Counted from the first letter of the stretch, positions 41,674 through 51,799 are shown. The stretch is DNA of 64,000 bases from Bacillus sp. ISL-51 (GCF_018613535.1 NZ_JAGGQB010000005.1:434001-498000), one strand, 5' to 3'. Notes: generated by a model from the letters alone, not told the origin. Numbers and translations: made by a program.

Positions 41674-41727
41674 TTTTTTTAAAAGAGCCGTTTCATTACG
41701 GCTCTCCTATGAAAGGTGTAATACTCT

Positions 41728-42468
41728 ATGAATGAAGAACACATTCCCGCAATTTCTTTTCTGTCAGTCAATAAAAGCTACGAACAAAACGATACCCGCT
41801 ATGACGTACTGCTCGATGTAACCGGTCATATTCGGCATGGCTCGATAACGGCAATCATAGGGCCGTCGGGTTCAGGGAAAAGCACGCTGCTGTCGCTGTG
41901 CAGCCTTATGAATTCACCGGATAAAGGCGAAGTGCTTGTATTCGGAAAAGAGGTAAGGAATTGGGATATCAAAGAGCTCAGAAAAACGTCCGGGCTTGCT
42001 TTCCAGTCTGCTCCTGTCATAGAGGGTACGGTGCGGGACAACCTCCTGCTCGCGGAAAAGCTCCATCAGACACAGGCTTATACACCGGAAGAGCTTGCCG
42101 ATTTTACAGATCTTCCTTACGAGCTGCTGGATCGAAACGCAAAAGAATTGTCAGGCGGACAGCGGCAAAAGCTTTCATTAGCCAGAACGCTTGCGAATCC
42201 GCCGTCCATTTTGCTGCTGGATGAAATCACGTCCGCTTTAGACCCTGCATCGGTTCTCGTGATTGAGAAACTTATTACAAGCTGGCATCAGCAAAAAAAA
42301 CTGACTGTCTTATGGATTACCCATAACCTCGAACAAGCCGAACGGATATCCGATACGATATGGTTTATGGCGGAAGGGCGGCTTTTAGAAACCGCAGACA
42401 CCGAAACATTTTTTAAAGATCCGAAACACGAAGCGGCCAGAGCGCTTTTACAAGGGAGCGGCCGATAA
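41728..42468 (+). CDS. yjkB: FetA-like ABC transporter ATPase YjkB
   Basis: A 246-residue ATPase. Walker A is IIGPSGSGKSTLLSLCSL, the signature is LSGGQRQKLSLARTLA, Walker B is ILLLDEITSALD, and the switch His is in VLWITHNLEQAE. It pairs with YjkA, whose start lies two bases after its stop. The pair is homologous to E. coli FetA/FetB, implicated in iron homeostasis and oxidative stress resistance; the actual substrate in Bacillus is unproven. It is transcribed with yjkA. Confidence 0.92.
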   Translation: MNEEHIPAISFLSVNKSYEQNDTRYDVLLDVTGHIRHGSITAIIGPSGSGKSTLLSLCSLMNSPDKGEVLVFGKEVRNWDIKELRKTSGLAFQSAPVIEGTVRDNLLLAEKLHQTQAYTPEELADFTDLPYELLDRNAKELSGGQRQKLSLARTLANPPSILLLDEITSALDPASVLVIEKLITSWHQQKKLTVLWITHNLEQAERISDTIWFMAEGRLLETADTETFFKDPKHEAARALLQGSGR

Positions 42469-42469
42469 T

Positions 42470-43222
42470 ATGGATTATCTTTCTCTTTTATTTACCAGTG
42501 TTTTTGTCATCATCGCTTTATTTTTATCTAAATCTTTTAAAGCCGGCGTAGAAAAGGATATGATCATCGCGACTGTAAGGGCGGTAATACAGCTTTTAAT
42601 TATCGGTTATATCCTATCGCTGATTTTTCACGGCGATCACCCGGTGTTTATCATTTTAATGGTGCTTCTCATGCTTACTGCCGCCTCGCAAAATGTCGTA
42701 AAACGAAAAAAAATGCAGATCGGCTCATTTTGGCGAGTTTTCCTGACGCTGGCTATCGTAGAAATTGTAACACAGGGAATTTTATTGGCCCTTCACATCA
42801 TTCCTTTCACCTCACGATATGTCATCCCGATAAGCGGAATGGTGATCGGAAATTCTATGGTGCTGTCGAGCTTGTTTTTAAACCGCCTCGGATCAGAGGC
42901 TGAAATGCGGAAAGAAGAGATTCAATTGATTCTTTCTCTTGGCGGAACACCTAAGCAGGCAATCCGGCACATTTTAACGTCGAGTATGAAGCTCAGTATG
43001 ATTCCGACGCTTGAAAGCCAGAAAACATTAGGCCTCGTCCAGCTTCCCGGCATGATGACGGGACAGATTTTAGCCGGCGCAGATCCTATACAGGCGGTGC
43101 GCTTTCAATTGCTGATCGTTTTTACGACCATGGCCTCCGCCCTGCTGACATGTGTCATATTAAGCACCTTGACTTACCCTTCTCTTTTCACAGCTCACTG
43201 GCAGTTAAAAAAAATTCAATAG
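42470..43222 (+). CDS. yjkA: FetB-like ABC transporter permease YjkA
   Basis: A 250-residue permease of the UPF0014 family with about six to seven membrane spans. The family signature occurs in the middle (MIGNSMVLSSLFLNRL with a VIPISGM lead-in), followed by EEIQLILSLGGTPKQAI and LVQLPGMMTGQILAGADPIQ. It forms a transporter with YjkB. Its start follows the yjkB stop by two bases and has AAGGGAGCGGCCGATAAT upstream. Confidence 0.92.
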   Translation: MDYLSLLFTSVFVIIALFLSKSFKAGVEKDMIIATVRAVIQLLIIGYILSLIFHGDHPVFIILMVLLMLTAASQNVVKRKKMQIGSFWRVFLTLAIVEIVTQGILLALHIIPFTSRYVIPISGMVIGNSMVLSSLFLNRLGSEAEMRKEEIQLILSLGGTPKQAIRHILTSSMKLSMIPTLESQKTLGLVQLPGMMTGQILAGADPIQAVRFQLLIVFTTMASALLTCVILSTLTYPSLFTAHWQLKKIQ

Positions 43223-43252
43223 GAAAAGAGTAGGCTCTTTCCCTATTGAATC
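43214..43252 (-). terminator. Terminator for yjjA, facing yjkA
   Basis: On the minus strand, CAATAGGGAAAGAG pairs with CTCTTTTCCTATTG and runs into AATTTTTTTTAAC. It overlaps the end of convergent yjkA. Confidence 0.78.
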
Positions 43253-43253
43253 A

Positions 43254-44069
43254 TCAAGAGTTCAGAGATTCATAGTAACGGGACAGCTCGATAATCATCG
43301 CCCCCATCCGCTCAATTTCCGGAGCAAGGAGCCTCATTATCCCTTCATCGCGAATGGCTTCAGCTGTCACTTTTCCGACAGCCGCAGCCAGAACGCGTTC
43401 TTCGAATACTTGTTTTATTTCATTTGCCATCCCTTTCTCTCTTGCATAATCAAAAAGGGAGCGCACTTGAATGGCTGTCGTAAAACACACCGCGTCAATT
43501 TCATGGTCCATCAGCTCCCGGCACAGCTTATCAACGGTTTCCCTTTCAGGCGGAATGTGCTGATAAGGCAGGATAGGGAAAACCTGCGCTCCCTTTCCCT
43601 CAAGAAAGTCTGTTAACACAGGCGCTTTCTCACCATGGAGCTGTATCATTACCTTTTGCCCTTGGAAATCAAACCGCTCCAGAGAACGGATCAGCCCTCT
43701 TGTTGTTCCGTCTTCATCTGAAGCTGACGGTGTCATGCCGAGTTTTTTTAAAGCTGCAAAGGTTTTATAGCCTCTGCAGCCTATTTTTGCTTGTTGGATG
43801 GCCAGCAGAAACTCTTCTTTCAGACCGATTTTTTCTGAAACTGATCGTAAGGTTTCCATTCCGATTCCGGTTGTAAATATGGCCCAATCTGCTTTTTCTT
43901 TAACAAATCTCCGCACATCTGGTTCAATTTGTTCTTCGGCCAGGTACACGGTCCCTTGGAGGGAGCGGATAACTGCGGTGCCGCCTTGTTTTTCAATTAA
44001 TGTGCTGATTTCTTCTGTTTTCCGCGAACCGCCGATTGCAATCCGCTTACCGTTCAATCCTTTTCCCAT
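43254..44069 (-). CDS. yjjA: Uroporphyrinogen-III synthase-like protein YjjA
   Basis: A 271-residue protein with the HemD (HEM4) two-lobed fold pattern. It opens with GKRIAIGGSRKTEEISTLIE; later come DWAIFTTGIGMETL in lobe one and DAVCFTTAIQVRSLFDYARE plus LAAAVGKVTAEAIRDEGI in lobe two. It closely resembles B. subtilis YjjA. It is not in a heme operon, and the true HemD is elsewhere in Bacillus, so it may be a degraded or repurposed paralogue. A similar domain is found in response-regulator fusions in other Bacilli. Function is unproven. Confidence 0.82.
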   Translation of the reverse strand: MGKGLNGKRIAIGGSRKTEEISTLIEKQGGTAVIRSLQGTVYLAEEQIEPDVRRFVKEKADWAIFTTGIGMETLRSVSEKIGLKEEFLLAIQQAKIGCRGYKTFAALKKLGMTPSASDEDGTTRGLIRSLERFDFQGQKVMIQLHGEKAPVLTDFLEGKGAQVFPILPYQHIPPERETVDKLCRELMDHEIDAVCFTTAIQVRSLFDYAREKGMANEIKQVFEERVLAAAVGKVTAEAIRDEGIMRLLAPEIERMGAMIIELSRYYESLNS

Positions 44070-44288
44070 CGCTGTACTCCTCTTCCCTTCAGATGCCGGA
44101 CAGCCGCTCGGTTTTTCGAAAACTGACTGTCCGATTCTCTCTCAATTTTGCTCATCCATTTCTATTGATGATATCATTTATTTTCACGCAATCGTGAGGG
44201 AAAATCAAGACAGCCCCCGTTGAATCCCGCATGCGGTTGCTGTATGATTAACCGCAGAACGATTAGATTGGCGGAGGGGTTTTCAATA

Positions 44289-44474
44289 ATGGAAACGAAA
44301 AAAGAGTTTGAAACAAAAGGGTATGATACATCAGTGATTTATGAGTTTAACGAATATCCTGACGCGCATAGCGGACGCTGTGATAATTGTGACTATACAC
44401 TGTTTAAAAGCTCGGTAAAAGGCGGAAAGTTTTTGCGAGAATGCCGGAGATGCGGGATGAAGAAAAACATTTAA
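44289..44474 (+). CDS. Small zinc-ribbon protein, 61 aa
   Basis: A 61-residue protein starting METKKEFETKGYDTSVIYEF, with GRCDNCDYTLFKSSVKGG and RECRRCGMKKNI. Two Cys-x-x-Cys knuckles (CDNC and CRRC) should bind one zinc. The start is the ATG at 44289 after CGGAGGGGTTTTCAATA; the frame extends upstream, but without a good signal. I do not recognise the family. It is a single gene between yjjA and yjiC, convergent with yjiC across a shared terminator. Confidence 0.7.
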   Translation: METKKEFETKGYDTSVIYEFNEYPDAHSGRCDNCDYTLFKSSVKGGKFLRECRRCGMKKNI

Positions 44475-44476
44475 CA

Positions 44477-44509
44477 AAACAGGCAGCGGAATCTGTCCGC
44501 TGCCTGTTT
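44477..44509. terminator. Bidirectional terminator between small gene and yjiC
   Basis: AAACAGGCAGCGGA pairs perfectly with TCCGCTGCCTGTTT around a 5-base loop, serving the convergent 61-aa gene and yjiC. Confidence 0.85.
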
Positions 44510-44514
44510 ACATA

Positions 44515-45702
44515 TCAATTTTCCACAACCGCCTCTTTTATAAAATCTTCAATTGCGGCTGCAGCCTGTTTAGCGCCGCCGGTTTCTTCAATTTTCTGCT
44601 GCATGTTTTTCACCCGGCTGAGGATGTTTTTATCTTGGTAAACCTTCTGAACGTCTTTTTGCAAACGGGACACACTGACCTCTCTCGGCGGCAGATGAAC
44701 GCCGAGGCCCAATTCATCTACGCGCATGGCGGTTACCTCTTGTTCTTGCATTTGCGGCACCACAACGAGCGGGACACCCGCATTCATCGCTTCCATCGTA
44801 CTGTTCATCCCGCCGTGAGAAACGAAGAGCTGGGCTTTTTCCAATATATCAAGCTGCGGGACGTGCTGGCGGATGATAAAGTGATCAGGCACATCGGTAA
44901 AGCTTTCCGGATCAATTGATGTGCCGACTGACATGACGACACGCCATTTTGAATCCCGAAATGCATCAATGCACATTTGATAAAATTCAGGCCATGCATT
45001 AAATGCCGTTCCGAGAGAAATGAGCATAAGCGGCCGGTCATCGGCATTCTCAAGCTCCAGACTTCCTGTATTTGTGCGTTCACCAAGAGACGGGCCCACA
45101 AAACAGAAGCTGGCATCAAAGGTTTCTTGTTTCGGCTGAAATGCCCTCGGCATAAAGACGATATTCAGTTTTTCAGGCTTAAAGAATTCTTCCATGGTCA
45201 TATGTTTCACTTGCTCATTTTCGACCTCTTCCTGAAACTCCTCTATCGCTTGTTTTGCCGCTTCAATTATATTTTGGTCTTTTTTTATTTGAAAATGCTC
45301 ATTTATCGCATAACTCGGGCAGAATTTCACAGCCGGAATACCGCATTTGTCGGAAAACAATCTTCCTGACAGAGCGAGAAAATCATAAAGAACGGCGTCG
45401 GGGAGGTCATCTTTGTACAGCTCTTCCAACTGCGGGAGCACTTCAGCCGCTTCTTTCAAAAACATCACAAAGGCATCGCTTTTATTCACCTGCTCTTTTA
45501 TTGTCTCAGGGTCAGGCTTAATGCTCGTGCGGTATAAAACCGGGACGGCGCCGGTTTGTGAAACGGCATGTGCGAAGTCCTCCGTCGTAGCATATGTAAC
45601 TCTGTGCCCTAGTTTGACAAGCTCCTCCGCTACCGGCAATGTGGGATTGACATGACCGTGAGCGGCCACATTAATAATGGCAATGTGATTTTTTTTCATC
45701 AT
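44515..45702 (-). CDS. yjiC: Macrolide/flavonoid-type glycosyltransferase YjiC
   Basis: A 395-residue GT1-family UDP-sugar transferase. The N-terminal acceptor domain has HIAIINVAAHGHVNPTLPVA, with the catalytic-type His near residue 14. The C-terminal donor-binding domain has RPLMLISLGTAFNAWPEFY and the conserved FVSHGGMNSTMEAMNAGVPL, then VVVPQMQEQEVTA. B. subtilis YjiC glucosylates many flavonoids and polyketides. The start is taken at the ATG at 45702 after AGGGGAGAAGAGA; one codon later is equally plausible. A longer frame would overlap yjiB. It is expressed with yjiB. Confidence 0.93.
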   Translation of the reverse strand: MMKKNHIAIINVAAHGHVNPTLPVAEELVKLGHRVTYATTEDFAHAVSQTGAVPVLYRTSIKPDPETIKEQVNKSDAFVMFLKEAAEVLPQLEELYKDDLPDAVLYDFLALSGRLFSDKCGIPAVKFCPSYAINEHFQIKKDQNIIEAAKQAIEEFQEEVENEQVKHMTMEEFFKPEKLNIVFMPRAFQPKQETFDASFCFVGPSLGERTNTGSLELENADDRPLMLISLGTAFNAWPEFYQMCIDAFRDSKWRVVMSVGTSIDPESFTDVPDHFIIRQHVPQLDILEKAQLFVSHGGMNSTMEAMNAGVPLVVVPQMQEQEVTAMRVDELGLGVHLPPREVSVSRLQKDVQKVYQDKNILSRVKNMQQKIEETGGAKQAAAAIEDFIKEAVVEN

Positions 45703-45718
45703 TCTCTTCTCCCCTATA

Positions 45719-46909
45719 TTAATTTGTCTTAAGTTCAAATACTGTTAAGCCGTACATGACGCTGTTTTGAATCGGCTCAACCCGGACGGGCTTCAGCTTG
45801 TGATATGTTTTTAAAAGCCCTCTCAGCGCGACCTCTGCTTCAAGCCTGGCAAGCGGCGCGCCTAAACAAAAATGAATGCCGAATCCAAAAGAAAGATGCG
45901 GATTCGGTTGACGGCGGATATCAAACACTTCGGCATTCTCGAATTTCTTCTCATCACGATTGGCTGACGCAATATAACCAAGAACCATTTCCCCGCTCTT
46001 CAAGAGGCGGCCGCTCAGCTCAATATCGTGTTTGACCGTCCTCCGGACAAACGGAGCAGGAGCGCGAAAACGCAACGTTTCTTCAATGACCAGCGGGATG
46101 AGCGAAGGATCCTGTCTCAGCTCTTCGTAAAGTCCCGGTGTTTCTAATATGCTGTATACCGTATTGGAGATGAGATTGGTCGTTGTTTCATTTCCCGCCA
46201 CCAAAAGCAAGGTGCAAAACGGGAGCAGATCTTCTCCTGAGAGCTTTTCTCCTTCTGCTTTAATTAAAATAGAAATAATATCCTGGCCGGGCTGTTTTCT
46301 TTTTCCTTCTATAATCCTTGCAAAAAATGAGGCCAGTTCCCGCTCACATTCATCCCGTTCTTGCTCATTCACTTTCGCCGCTTCAGGGCTGTCATCCTTA
46401 GGCGTGCTGACAAGAATATCCGACCATTCTTTAAATTGGTCCATATGCTCGGACGGAACACCCAATAACTCCGAAATCACGATTACCGGCAAAGGATAAG
46501 ATAAATCTTTAACAATATCAATGCTTCCCCTGCCCTGTGCCTGTTTCAGCAGGTCATCTGTGATTTGCTGAATTCTCGGCTCCCATTCTTTCAAAACCCG
46601 GGGAGTAAAAGCGCGATTGACGGCTGATCTGATACGGGTATGCTTTGGCGGGTCCATATTCAGAATGGAATTTCCGATCGAACTGATCATTTGCGGCATA
46701 TGGCTGGAGAATGCCTCTTTATCACCAATGACTTTTTTTACATCATCATACAAAAACACGCTCCATACCTTGTTTTCTTCATCAAAATGAACGGGGTTTT
46801 CCCGCCTCATTTCTTCGTACCACGAAAAAGGGTCATATGCGTCTAGGCCGTTCTTTCCTTTCATCAGGGTTCTCTGGATCGCTTGTCTAGGATTCTTAAG
46901 CTTGCTCAT
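45719..46909 (-). CDS. yjiB: Cytochrome P450 YjiB (CYP109 type)
   Basis: A 396-residue soluble P450. The oxygen-activating I-helix is TLLLVAGNETTTNLISNTV, the ExxR is in IEETLRFRAPAPF, and the heme-thiolate loop is LSFGFGIHFCLGAPLARLEA, with the Cys ligand near residue 346. It is close to B. subtilis YjiB (CYP109B1), which hydroxylates fatty acids, terpenes and steroids in vitro. It is followed by glycosyltransferase YjiC with a short gap, so hydroxylation followed by glycosylation of a common substrate is possible. Confidence 0.94.
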   Translation of the reverse strand: MSKLKNPRQAIQRTLMKGKNGLDAYDPFSWYEEMRRENPVHFDEENKVWSVFLYDDVKKVIGDKEAFSSHMPQMISSIGNSILNMDPPKHTRIRSAVNRAFTPRVLKEWEPRIQQITDDLLKQAQGRGSIDIVKDLSYPLPVIVISELLGVPSEHMDQFKEWSDILVSTPKDDSPEAAKVNEQERDECERELASFFARIIEGKRKQPGQDIISILIKAEGEKLSGEDLLPFCTLLLVAGNETTTNLISNTVYSILETPGLYEELRQDPSLIPLVIEETLRFRAPAPFVRRTVKHDIELSGRLLKSGEMVLGYIASANRDEKKFENAEVFDIRRQPNPHLSFGFGIHFCLGAPLARLEAEVALRGLLKTYHKLKPVRVEPIQNSVMYGLTVFELKTN

Positions 46910-47083
46910 GTTTTCTCACTCCTGATTGTGTCAATTTTTGAACTTTTGACGCCTTGATTTTTATCGTAGCACATCTTTTCAATTTTTTTCTATTCATAAC
47001 CTTAACTATTAACATAACACAACAAAAGTCATAACAACGGGCGTGAAATTTATCCCAAGAAACCGTTCACAGCGCACAAAAAA

Positions 47084-47106
47084 CCCGAGCCGCCTTCAGG
47101 CTCGGG
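47084..47106 (-). terminator. Terminator after yjgD
   Basis: CCCGAGCC pairs with GGCTCGGG around 7 bases; on the minus strand it runs into TTTTTTGTG. Confidence 0.88.
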
Positions 47107-47114
47107 AATGATCG

Positions 47115-47645
47115 TTACTCATTTGTATGGTGCTTTTGATTTTCGGGAGGCTGCGTGTTTCTCTCCATATCACTTGTATCCCCGCCCATTCCCTTTAAAA
47201 AAGAAAACAGCAGGGTGACGGCCTTGTTGATGTCCGGGTCTTTCAAAGCGCGGACGATATCAAAATAACCTGTCTTCTTATCATCGTCTTTTTCTTCAAC
47301 AGCCTTTGTCACGCCCGCGTTGATTTTGACGATGAAAGGCTCAAGCTGTTTAACGTCAATCATGCCGAGCACGCCCGTCAAAAGCAGGAGGTTTTTTAAC
47401 GTATTGGCGGTTTCTGGCGTATCAGCTTTTTTCACCATAATATCCATCACTTTGTCTCCCTGTCCGAAAAGCCCCCGCAGAAGGGCCAAAACGCCGCGCT
47501 CATTCATATGATGAAGAATGTTCAGGGATTCTAAAATAGCGTCCTTATTGTGTAAAAGGGCGGTCTCAATTTCTTCTAAATCCCGCCTGCGTTTCTCTTC
47601 GTCCGTTACGGTCTGTTTGCGAATGGTCTTGATTGCCTTAGCCAT
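47115..47645 (-). CDS. yjgD: DUF1641 protein YjgD, partner of formate dehydrogenase
   Basis: A 176-residue helical protein with the DUF1641 pattern ([37 protein letters not shown], then [20 protein letters not shown]) and a hydrophilic tail. Its start overlaps the end of yjgC by eight bases, so the two are coupled. FdhD-independent accessory or structural roles have been proposed for such proteins; none is proven to my knowledge. It is a paralogue of YjlC in this window, so both lie next to redox enzymes. Confidence 0.88.
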   Translation of the reverse strand: MAKAIKTIRKQTVTDEEKRRRDLEEIETALLHNKDAILESLNILHHMNERGVLALLRGLFGQGDKVMDIMVKKADTPETANTLKNLLLLTGVLGMIDVKQLEPFIVKINAGVTKAVEEKDDDKKTGYFDIVRALKDPDINKAVTLLFSFLKGMGGDTSDMERNTQPPENQKHHTNE

Positions 47646-50595
47646 TTTGCTTTTTCCCCCTTTTTACCGCGTCTCCCGGAAACACATAATCCTTCCGCGC
47701 CCATTTCCGCTGGACTTGAACTCCGATCTGCGGCTGCGGGTTTCCGTGGCGGAAATTGATCTTCGGCAGCGGATTGATGCCTTCTTTCTTCAAGATTTCC
47801 ATCTTGGCGGATGTTTCTTTATAAGCCGGTGTATCGGTATCCTTATCAGAATAGCTGCTCGTTAAAAGATTGACGGCTGCATCATTCGAATCGTTCATCG
47901 GCAAATACACTTGCTTGCCTTGGACACGGTCTGTGATGACGCATTTGACCTTCACATTCCCGTACGGCGATGTCAGGCGGACGAGCGTTCCGTCTTCAAG
48001 CCCTCTTTCTTCTGCCAATTCAGGCGATACTTCTAAAAACACACTCGGTGTTTTTTCAGAAATCCCTTTTGATTTATAAGTAAGGTTGCCTTCATGAAAA
48101 TGCTCAAGCAGACGGCCGTTATTTACATGGATATCGTATTGTTCATCAAATTCCTTCGGCTCCGTCCACTGAACGGGATAGAGAATCGCCTTGCCGTCAG
48201 AAAACGGAAATTTGTCTGTAAATAAAAGCGGTGAATCGGTTCCGTCAGCCCCGACCGGCCACTGCAGAGATTTATAGCCTTCAAGACGTTCATATGTGAC
48301 GCCGGCATAAAGCGGTGAAAGCATCGCTGCTTCTTCCATGATGTCCGCGGGATGATCGTAATGCCAATTTGCGCCTAACCGGTTTGCGACATCCATAATG
48401 ATTTTCCAATCCGGTTTTGAGTCGCCAAGCGGCTCAAATACTTCGTAAAGGCGCTGCACCCGGCGTTCCGTATTAGTAAATGTGCCTTCTTTTTCAAGGC
48501 TCGGGCTTGCGGGAAGCACCACATCGGCAAACTCGGCCGTACGTGACAGAAAGATATCCTGTACAACGAAGAAATCAAGCTTTTCAAACGCAGCGTGGAC
48601 GTGATTAATATTAGAATCAACAAGTCCCATCTCTTCGCCTTTCAGGTACATTGATTTCAGCTTTCCTGAATGGATGCCCTCAATCATTTCATGGTTTGTC
48701 ATGCCGATTTCTTTCGGGAGATCCGTTCCCCAGCCCCGCTCGTATTTTTTGCGGGCCTTTTCGTCCGTTACTTTTTCATACCCCGGGAAGCTGTCCGGCA
48801 TACTGCCGAAATCACTGGCCCCCTGCACGTTATTATGGCCGCGCAGCGGATAAGAGCCGGAACCCGGTTTTCCGTAGTTGCCGGTCACCAGAAGCAAATT
48901 AGAAATAGCGGTGCTCGTATCACTGCCTCCGATATGCTGGGTGACACCCATCGCCCACAGTGCGCACACACTGCCGGCCTCATGAATCATATGGGCGATT
49001 TTGATCAATGTGTCCTTGGCAACGCCGGTATGTTTTTCAGCGTATTCCATCGTGTACGGCTCGAGGCTCTCTACAAACTCATCTATCCCGTTGACCCGTT
49101 CACGCAAAAATTCCGAATCCGCCATATCATGATCGAGCAAGTATTTTGAAACGGCGTTGAGCCATACAATGTCAGATCCCGCGCGCGGCTGGAAGAACAG
49201 GTCTGAACGCTCAGCCATCTCATGTTTTCTCAAATCAGCGACAATCAGTTTTTGTCCGTGCAGCTTATGTGAACGTTTAATCCTGGTGGATAAGACGGGG
49301 TGCGATTCAGATGTATTTGAGCCGATAATCAGCACAAGCCCTGCTTTTTCAATGTCTTTAATGGATCCTGAATCACCGCCGTAGCCGACCGTCCTGAACA
49401 ATCCGGCTGTCGCGGGAGACTGGCAGTAGCGTGAGCAGTTATCGACATTGTTGGTTCCGATGACGGCCCTTGCAAGCTTTTGCATTAAGTACGATTCTTC
49501 ATTGGTGCACTTCGAAGATGTAATAAAGGCAAGGGCGTCAGGGCCGAATGTTTCTTTGATATCGGTAAATTTATCGGCAATCAGCTCAAGCGCTTCCTCC
49601 CATTCCGCCTCCCGAAACGCGTCTCCTTCGCGGATAAGCGGTTTAGTGAGGCGCTCTTCACTATTGACGAAATCCCAGCCGAACTTCCCTTTGACACATG
49701 TTGAAATTCCGTTGGCAGGCGCCTCCGTCTGCGGTTCAACCTTTAATATGTCTCTTCCTTTCGTCCATATATCAAAGCTGCATCCGACACCGCAATACGT
49801 ACACACGGTTTTCGTTTTTTTAATTCTTTCGTCTCGCATGGCTGATTCCATGTCTGATATGGCAAGGATGGAGCCGTATCCGGTTTCAACGCCTTTTGTG
49901 ATGTCAATCATCGGACGAAGCGTCTCTTTATTGATGCCTGTTAAATACCCCGCCTCGCCTTCCATTCCTTTTTCCATCATGGCATTGCACGGACAGACCG
50001 TTGAACAGTGCCCGCAAGACACACATGAAGATTCATTGATCGGAACATCATTGTCCCAAATGACCCGCGGGCGTTTGCGCTCCCAATCTATCGTAAGGGT
50101 TTCGGTGACCTGTACGTCTTGACACGCTTCAACGCAGCGTCCGCATAAAATACACTGATCCGGATCATATCGGTAAAACGGATTTGATTCGTCTTTGTGA
50201 TACGGCTTTTGATCAAACGGAATGCTTTGGTGGTTGATTCTCATTTCTTTCACCGTGTTATGTACTTCGCATCCCCCATTGTTGTAATCACAAACAGTGC
50301 AATATAATTCATGGTTATATAAAATCTTGTCCATGCCGATAATTTGCGCTTTTTTCACATCTGACGAAAGTGTGTCAATTACATCTCCGTCCTTTATGTT
50401 CGCTGAGCAGGATCTCACCAATTCTCCATTTACATTAACGATACAGGTGTCACACGTCTCAATCGGGCCAAGGCTTGGATGATAGCATACTTGCGGCACT
50501 TCGATTGAGCTGTTGTTTAAAAGCTGCAGCACGGTTTGTCCGTCTGCGGCCTCCATCTCAACACCATTGATTGTTACTTTCTTTGTATCAGGCAT
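47638..50595 (-). CDS. yjgC: Molybdopterin formate dehydrogenase-like oxidoreductase YjgC
   Basis: A 985-residue enzyme. The N-terminal 2Fe-2S plant-ferredoxin-type domain (residues about 1-80) has [20 protein letters not shown]. The Cys/His-rich [19 protein letters not shown] follows, then two 4Fe-4S clusters ([15 protein letters not shown] and [16 protein letters not shown]). The FdhA-like domain starts with [15 protein letters not shown]; its active-site region is [19 protein letters not shown], where Cys stands in the selenocysteine position. It oxidises formate, with electrons going to an unidentified acceptor. The start is the ATG at 50595 ([11 protein letters not shown]) after AAAGGGGAAATCAA. 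Confidence 0.95.
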   Translation of the reverse strand: MPDTKKVTINGVEMEAADGQTVLQLLNNSSIEVPQVCYHPSLGPIETCDTCIVNVNGELVRSCSANIKDGDVIDTLSSDVKKAQIIGMDKILYNHELYCTVCDYNNGGCEVHNTVKEMRINHQSIPFDQKPYHKDESNPFYRYDPDQCILCGRCVEACQDVQVTETLTIDWERKRPRVIWDNDVPINESSCVSCGHCSTVCPCNAMMEKGMEGEAGYLTGINKETLRPMIDITKGVETGYGSILAISDMESAMRDERIKKTKTVCTYCGVGCSFDIWTKGRDILKVEPQTEAPANGISTCVKGKFGWDFVNSEERLTKPLIREGDAFREAEWEEALELIADKFTDIKETFGPDALAFITSSKCTNEESYLMQKLARAVIGTNNVDNCSRYCQSPATAGLFRTVGYGGDSGSIKDIEKAGLVLIIGSNTSESHPVLSTRIKRSHKLHGQKLIVADLRKHEMAERSDLFFQPRAGSDIVWLNAVSKYLLDHDMADSEFLRERVNGIDEFVESLEPYTMEYAEKHTGVAKDTLIKIAHMIHEAGSVCALWAMGVTQHIGGSDTSTAISNLLLVTGNYGKPGSGSYPLRGHNNVQGASDFGSMPDSFPGYEKVTDEKARKKYERGWGTDLPKEIGMTNHEMIEGIHSGKLKSMYLKGEEMGLVDSNINHVHAAFEKLDFFVVQDIFLSRTAEFADVVLPASPSLEKEGTFTNTERRVQRLYEVFEPLGDSKPDWKIIMDVANRLGANWHYDHPADIMEEAAMLSPLYAGVTYERLEGYKSLQWPVGADGTDSPLLFTDKFPFSDGKAILYPVQWTEPKEFDEQYDIHVNNGRLLEHFHEGNLTYKSKGISEKTPSVFLEVSPELAEERGLEDGTLVRLTSPYGNVKVKCVITDRVQGKQVYLPMNDSNDAAVNLLTSSYSDKDTDTPAYKETSAKMEILKKEGINPLPKINFRHGNPQPQIGVQVQRKWARKDYVFPGDAVKRGKKQNG

Positions 50596-50719
50596 TTTGA
50601 TTTCCCCTTTCTGCACCCCTTTATACATCATCTATGATTCCCCAACCGGCCATTCAGTAAAACATCGCGTTTAGCCCGGAAGACCTTCGGGTACAAGAGG
50701 AAAAAAGGAGGCATTACAT

Positions 50720-51289
50720 ATGTTGAAGAAAAAAACGCTCATCACGGGATTATCGGCAGTTGTCCTGACAGGAACCGTTTTCGGTGCCGAAGCGTTTTCT
50801 GATTCAGAGCCCGTTCATGCTGCGGCTGCTTCTGAGACACCAGATCAAAGTGCAAAAGAGCTGGTGAACCGCCTTTATCAATCAGCCTTTAAAGGAGAAA
50901 TGCCGCAAGACGTTAAGGGCTTGAAAATAAATCAAAGCACAAAGCAGGATGTGTATGATAAAATCGGCGAGCCTGAACGGAAAGCGGACGGCAGCAATCC
51001 ATTTGACCTGTACAGCTGGAATATGGGACATCCCGGCTATGGATTTTCCTACCGCGAAAACGGAACAATCTCAGAAATCCGCTATTTCGGCACCGGTGTT
51101 GAACGCCGCTTTAACCTTGGCAGCGTAACGCCTGACGTCTTAAGCAAACAAATCGGCAGCGCCGATAAAACCCTTGCCGTACCGGGAACCGGTGAAACGG
51201 ATTATGTTTACAATACAGGGGATTACGAACTCCATTTTGTCATCGGCAGCGGACAAAAAGCCGATCATGTGAATGTAAAAGCCAGATAG
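50720..51289 (+). CDS. yjgB: Secreted DUF4309 protein YjgB
   Basis: A 189-residue exported protein. The signal peptide is MLKKKTLITGLSAVVLTGTV followed by FGAEAFSDSEPVHAAA, with likely cleavage after the AAA cluster near residue 37. The mature part has ELVNRLYQSAFKGEMPQDVK, KQDVYDKIGEPERK and YSWNMGHPGYGFSYRENGTI, the pattern of the YjgB/DUF4309 family. Function is unknown. A good AAAGGAGGCATTACAT signal precedes the ATG. It has its own terminator. Confidence 0.88.
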   Translation: MLKKKTLITGLSAVVLTGTVFGAEAFSDSEPVHAAAASETPDQSAKELVNRLYQSAFKGEMPQDVKGLKINQSTKQDVYDKIGEPERKADGSNPFDLYSWNMGHPGYGFSYRENGTISEIRYFGTGVERRFNLGSVTPDVLSKQIGSADKTLAVPGTGETDYVYNTGDYELHFVIGSGQKADHVNVKAR

Positions 51290-51296
51290 CACAAAT

Positions 51297-51325
51297 AAAA
51301 CAGCGGCCTTGGAGCCGCTGTTTTT
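51297..51325 (+). terminator. Terminator after yjgB
   Basis: AAAACAGCGGC pairs with GCCGCTGTTTT around 6 bases and ends in a T run. Confidence 0.88.
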
Positions 51326-51391
51326 CATAGACAGCTTACCCATAAATCCTTACAATACATGGGAGAACCTGTGTAAAGGGGAACAAGTGAC

Positions 51392-51799
51392 GTGAGAAGA
51401 AATCGATTGGCATATGGCGCTTTGACCATACTCATCATTGCGCTCGGCTTATTATCCAGAACAGCATATACGACTGCCCTGCTTCCCGATGCGGTAAACG
51501 CTTATCTAGGGGATGCTCTGTGGGCCGCGATGATCTTTACGGGGTGCGGTTTCCTGTTTCGGCACGCACAAACAAAAACAGCCGCTGTGATAAGCCTTTC
51601 GTTTTGCTATATGATTGAATGCAGCCAGCTGTATCACGCGGCGTGGATCGACGCCATCAGAAACAATCCGCTCGGCGGGCTCGTCCTCGGCTATGAATTT
51701 GTTTGGAGTGACATCATCGCATATACAGTCGGGGTGTGCGCTTCTGCCTTTCTAGAATGGACAACGAAAAGCAAAAAAAGCCGGGCGCTCTCTTTATAA
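51392..51799 (+). CDS. yjgA: DUF2809 membrane protein YjgA
   Basis: A 135-residue protein with four hydrophobic segments, beginning MRRNRLAYGALTILIIALGL. The family motif FCYMIECSQLYHAAWIDAIR and the GLVLGYEFVWSDIIAYTVGV segment identify DUF2809. Function is unknown. The start is GTG at 51392, with AAAGGGGAACAAGTGAC upstream. It precedes yjfB in an arrangement like that of B. subtilis (which has yjfC between). Confidence 0.85.
   Translation: MRRNRLAYGALTILIIALGLLSRTAYTTALLPDAVNAYLGDALWAAMIFTGCGFLFRHAQTKTAAVISLSFCYMIECSQLYHAAWIDAIRNNPLGGLVLGYEFVWSDIIAYTVGVCASAFLEWTTKSKKSRALSL

Noticed and set aside
41679-41710. Hairpin AAGAGCCG/CGGCTCT as a terminator for yjlA
   Set aside because: The T run lies on the wrong side for the plus strand; it could act only on the minus strand, where no gene reads into it. 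It may be a leader hairpin of yjkB.
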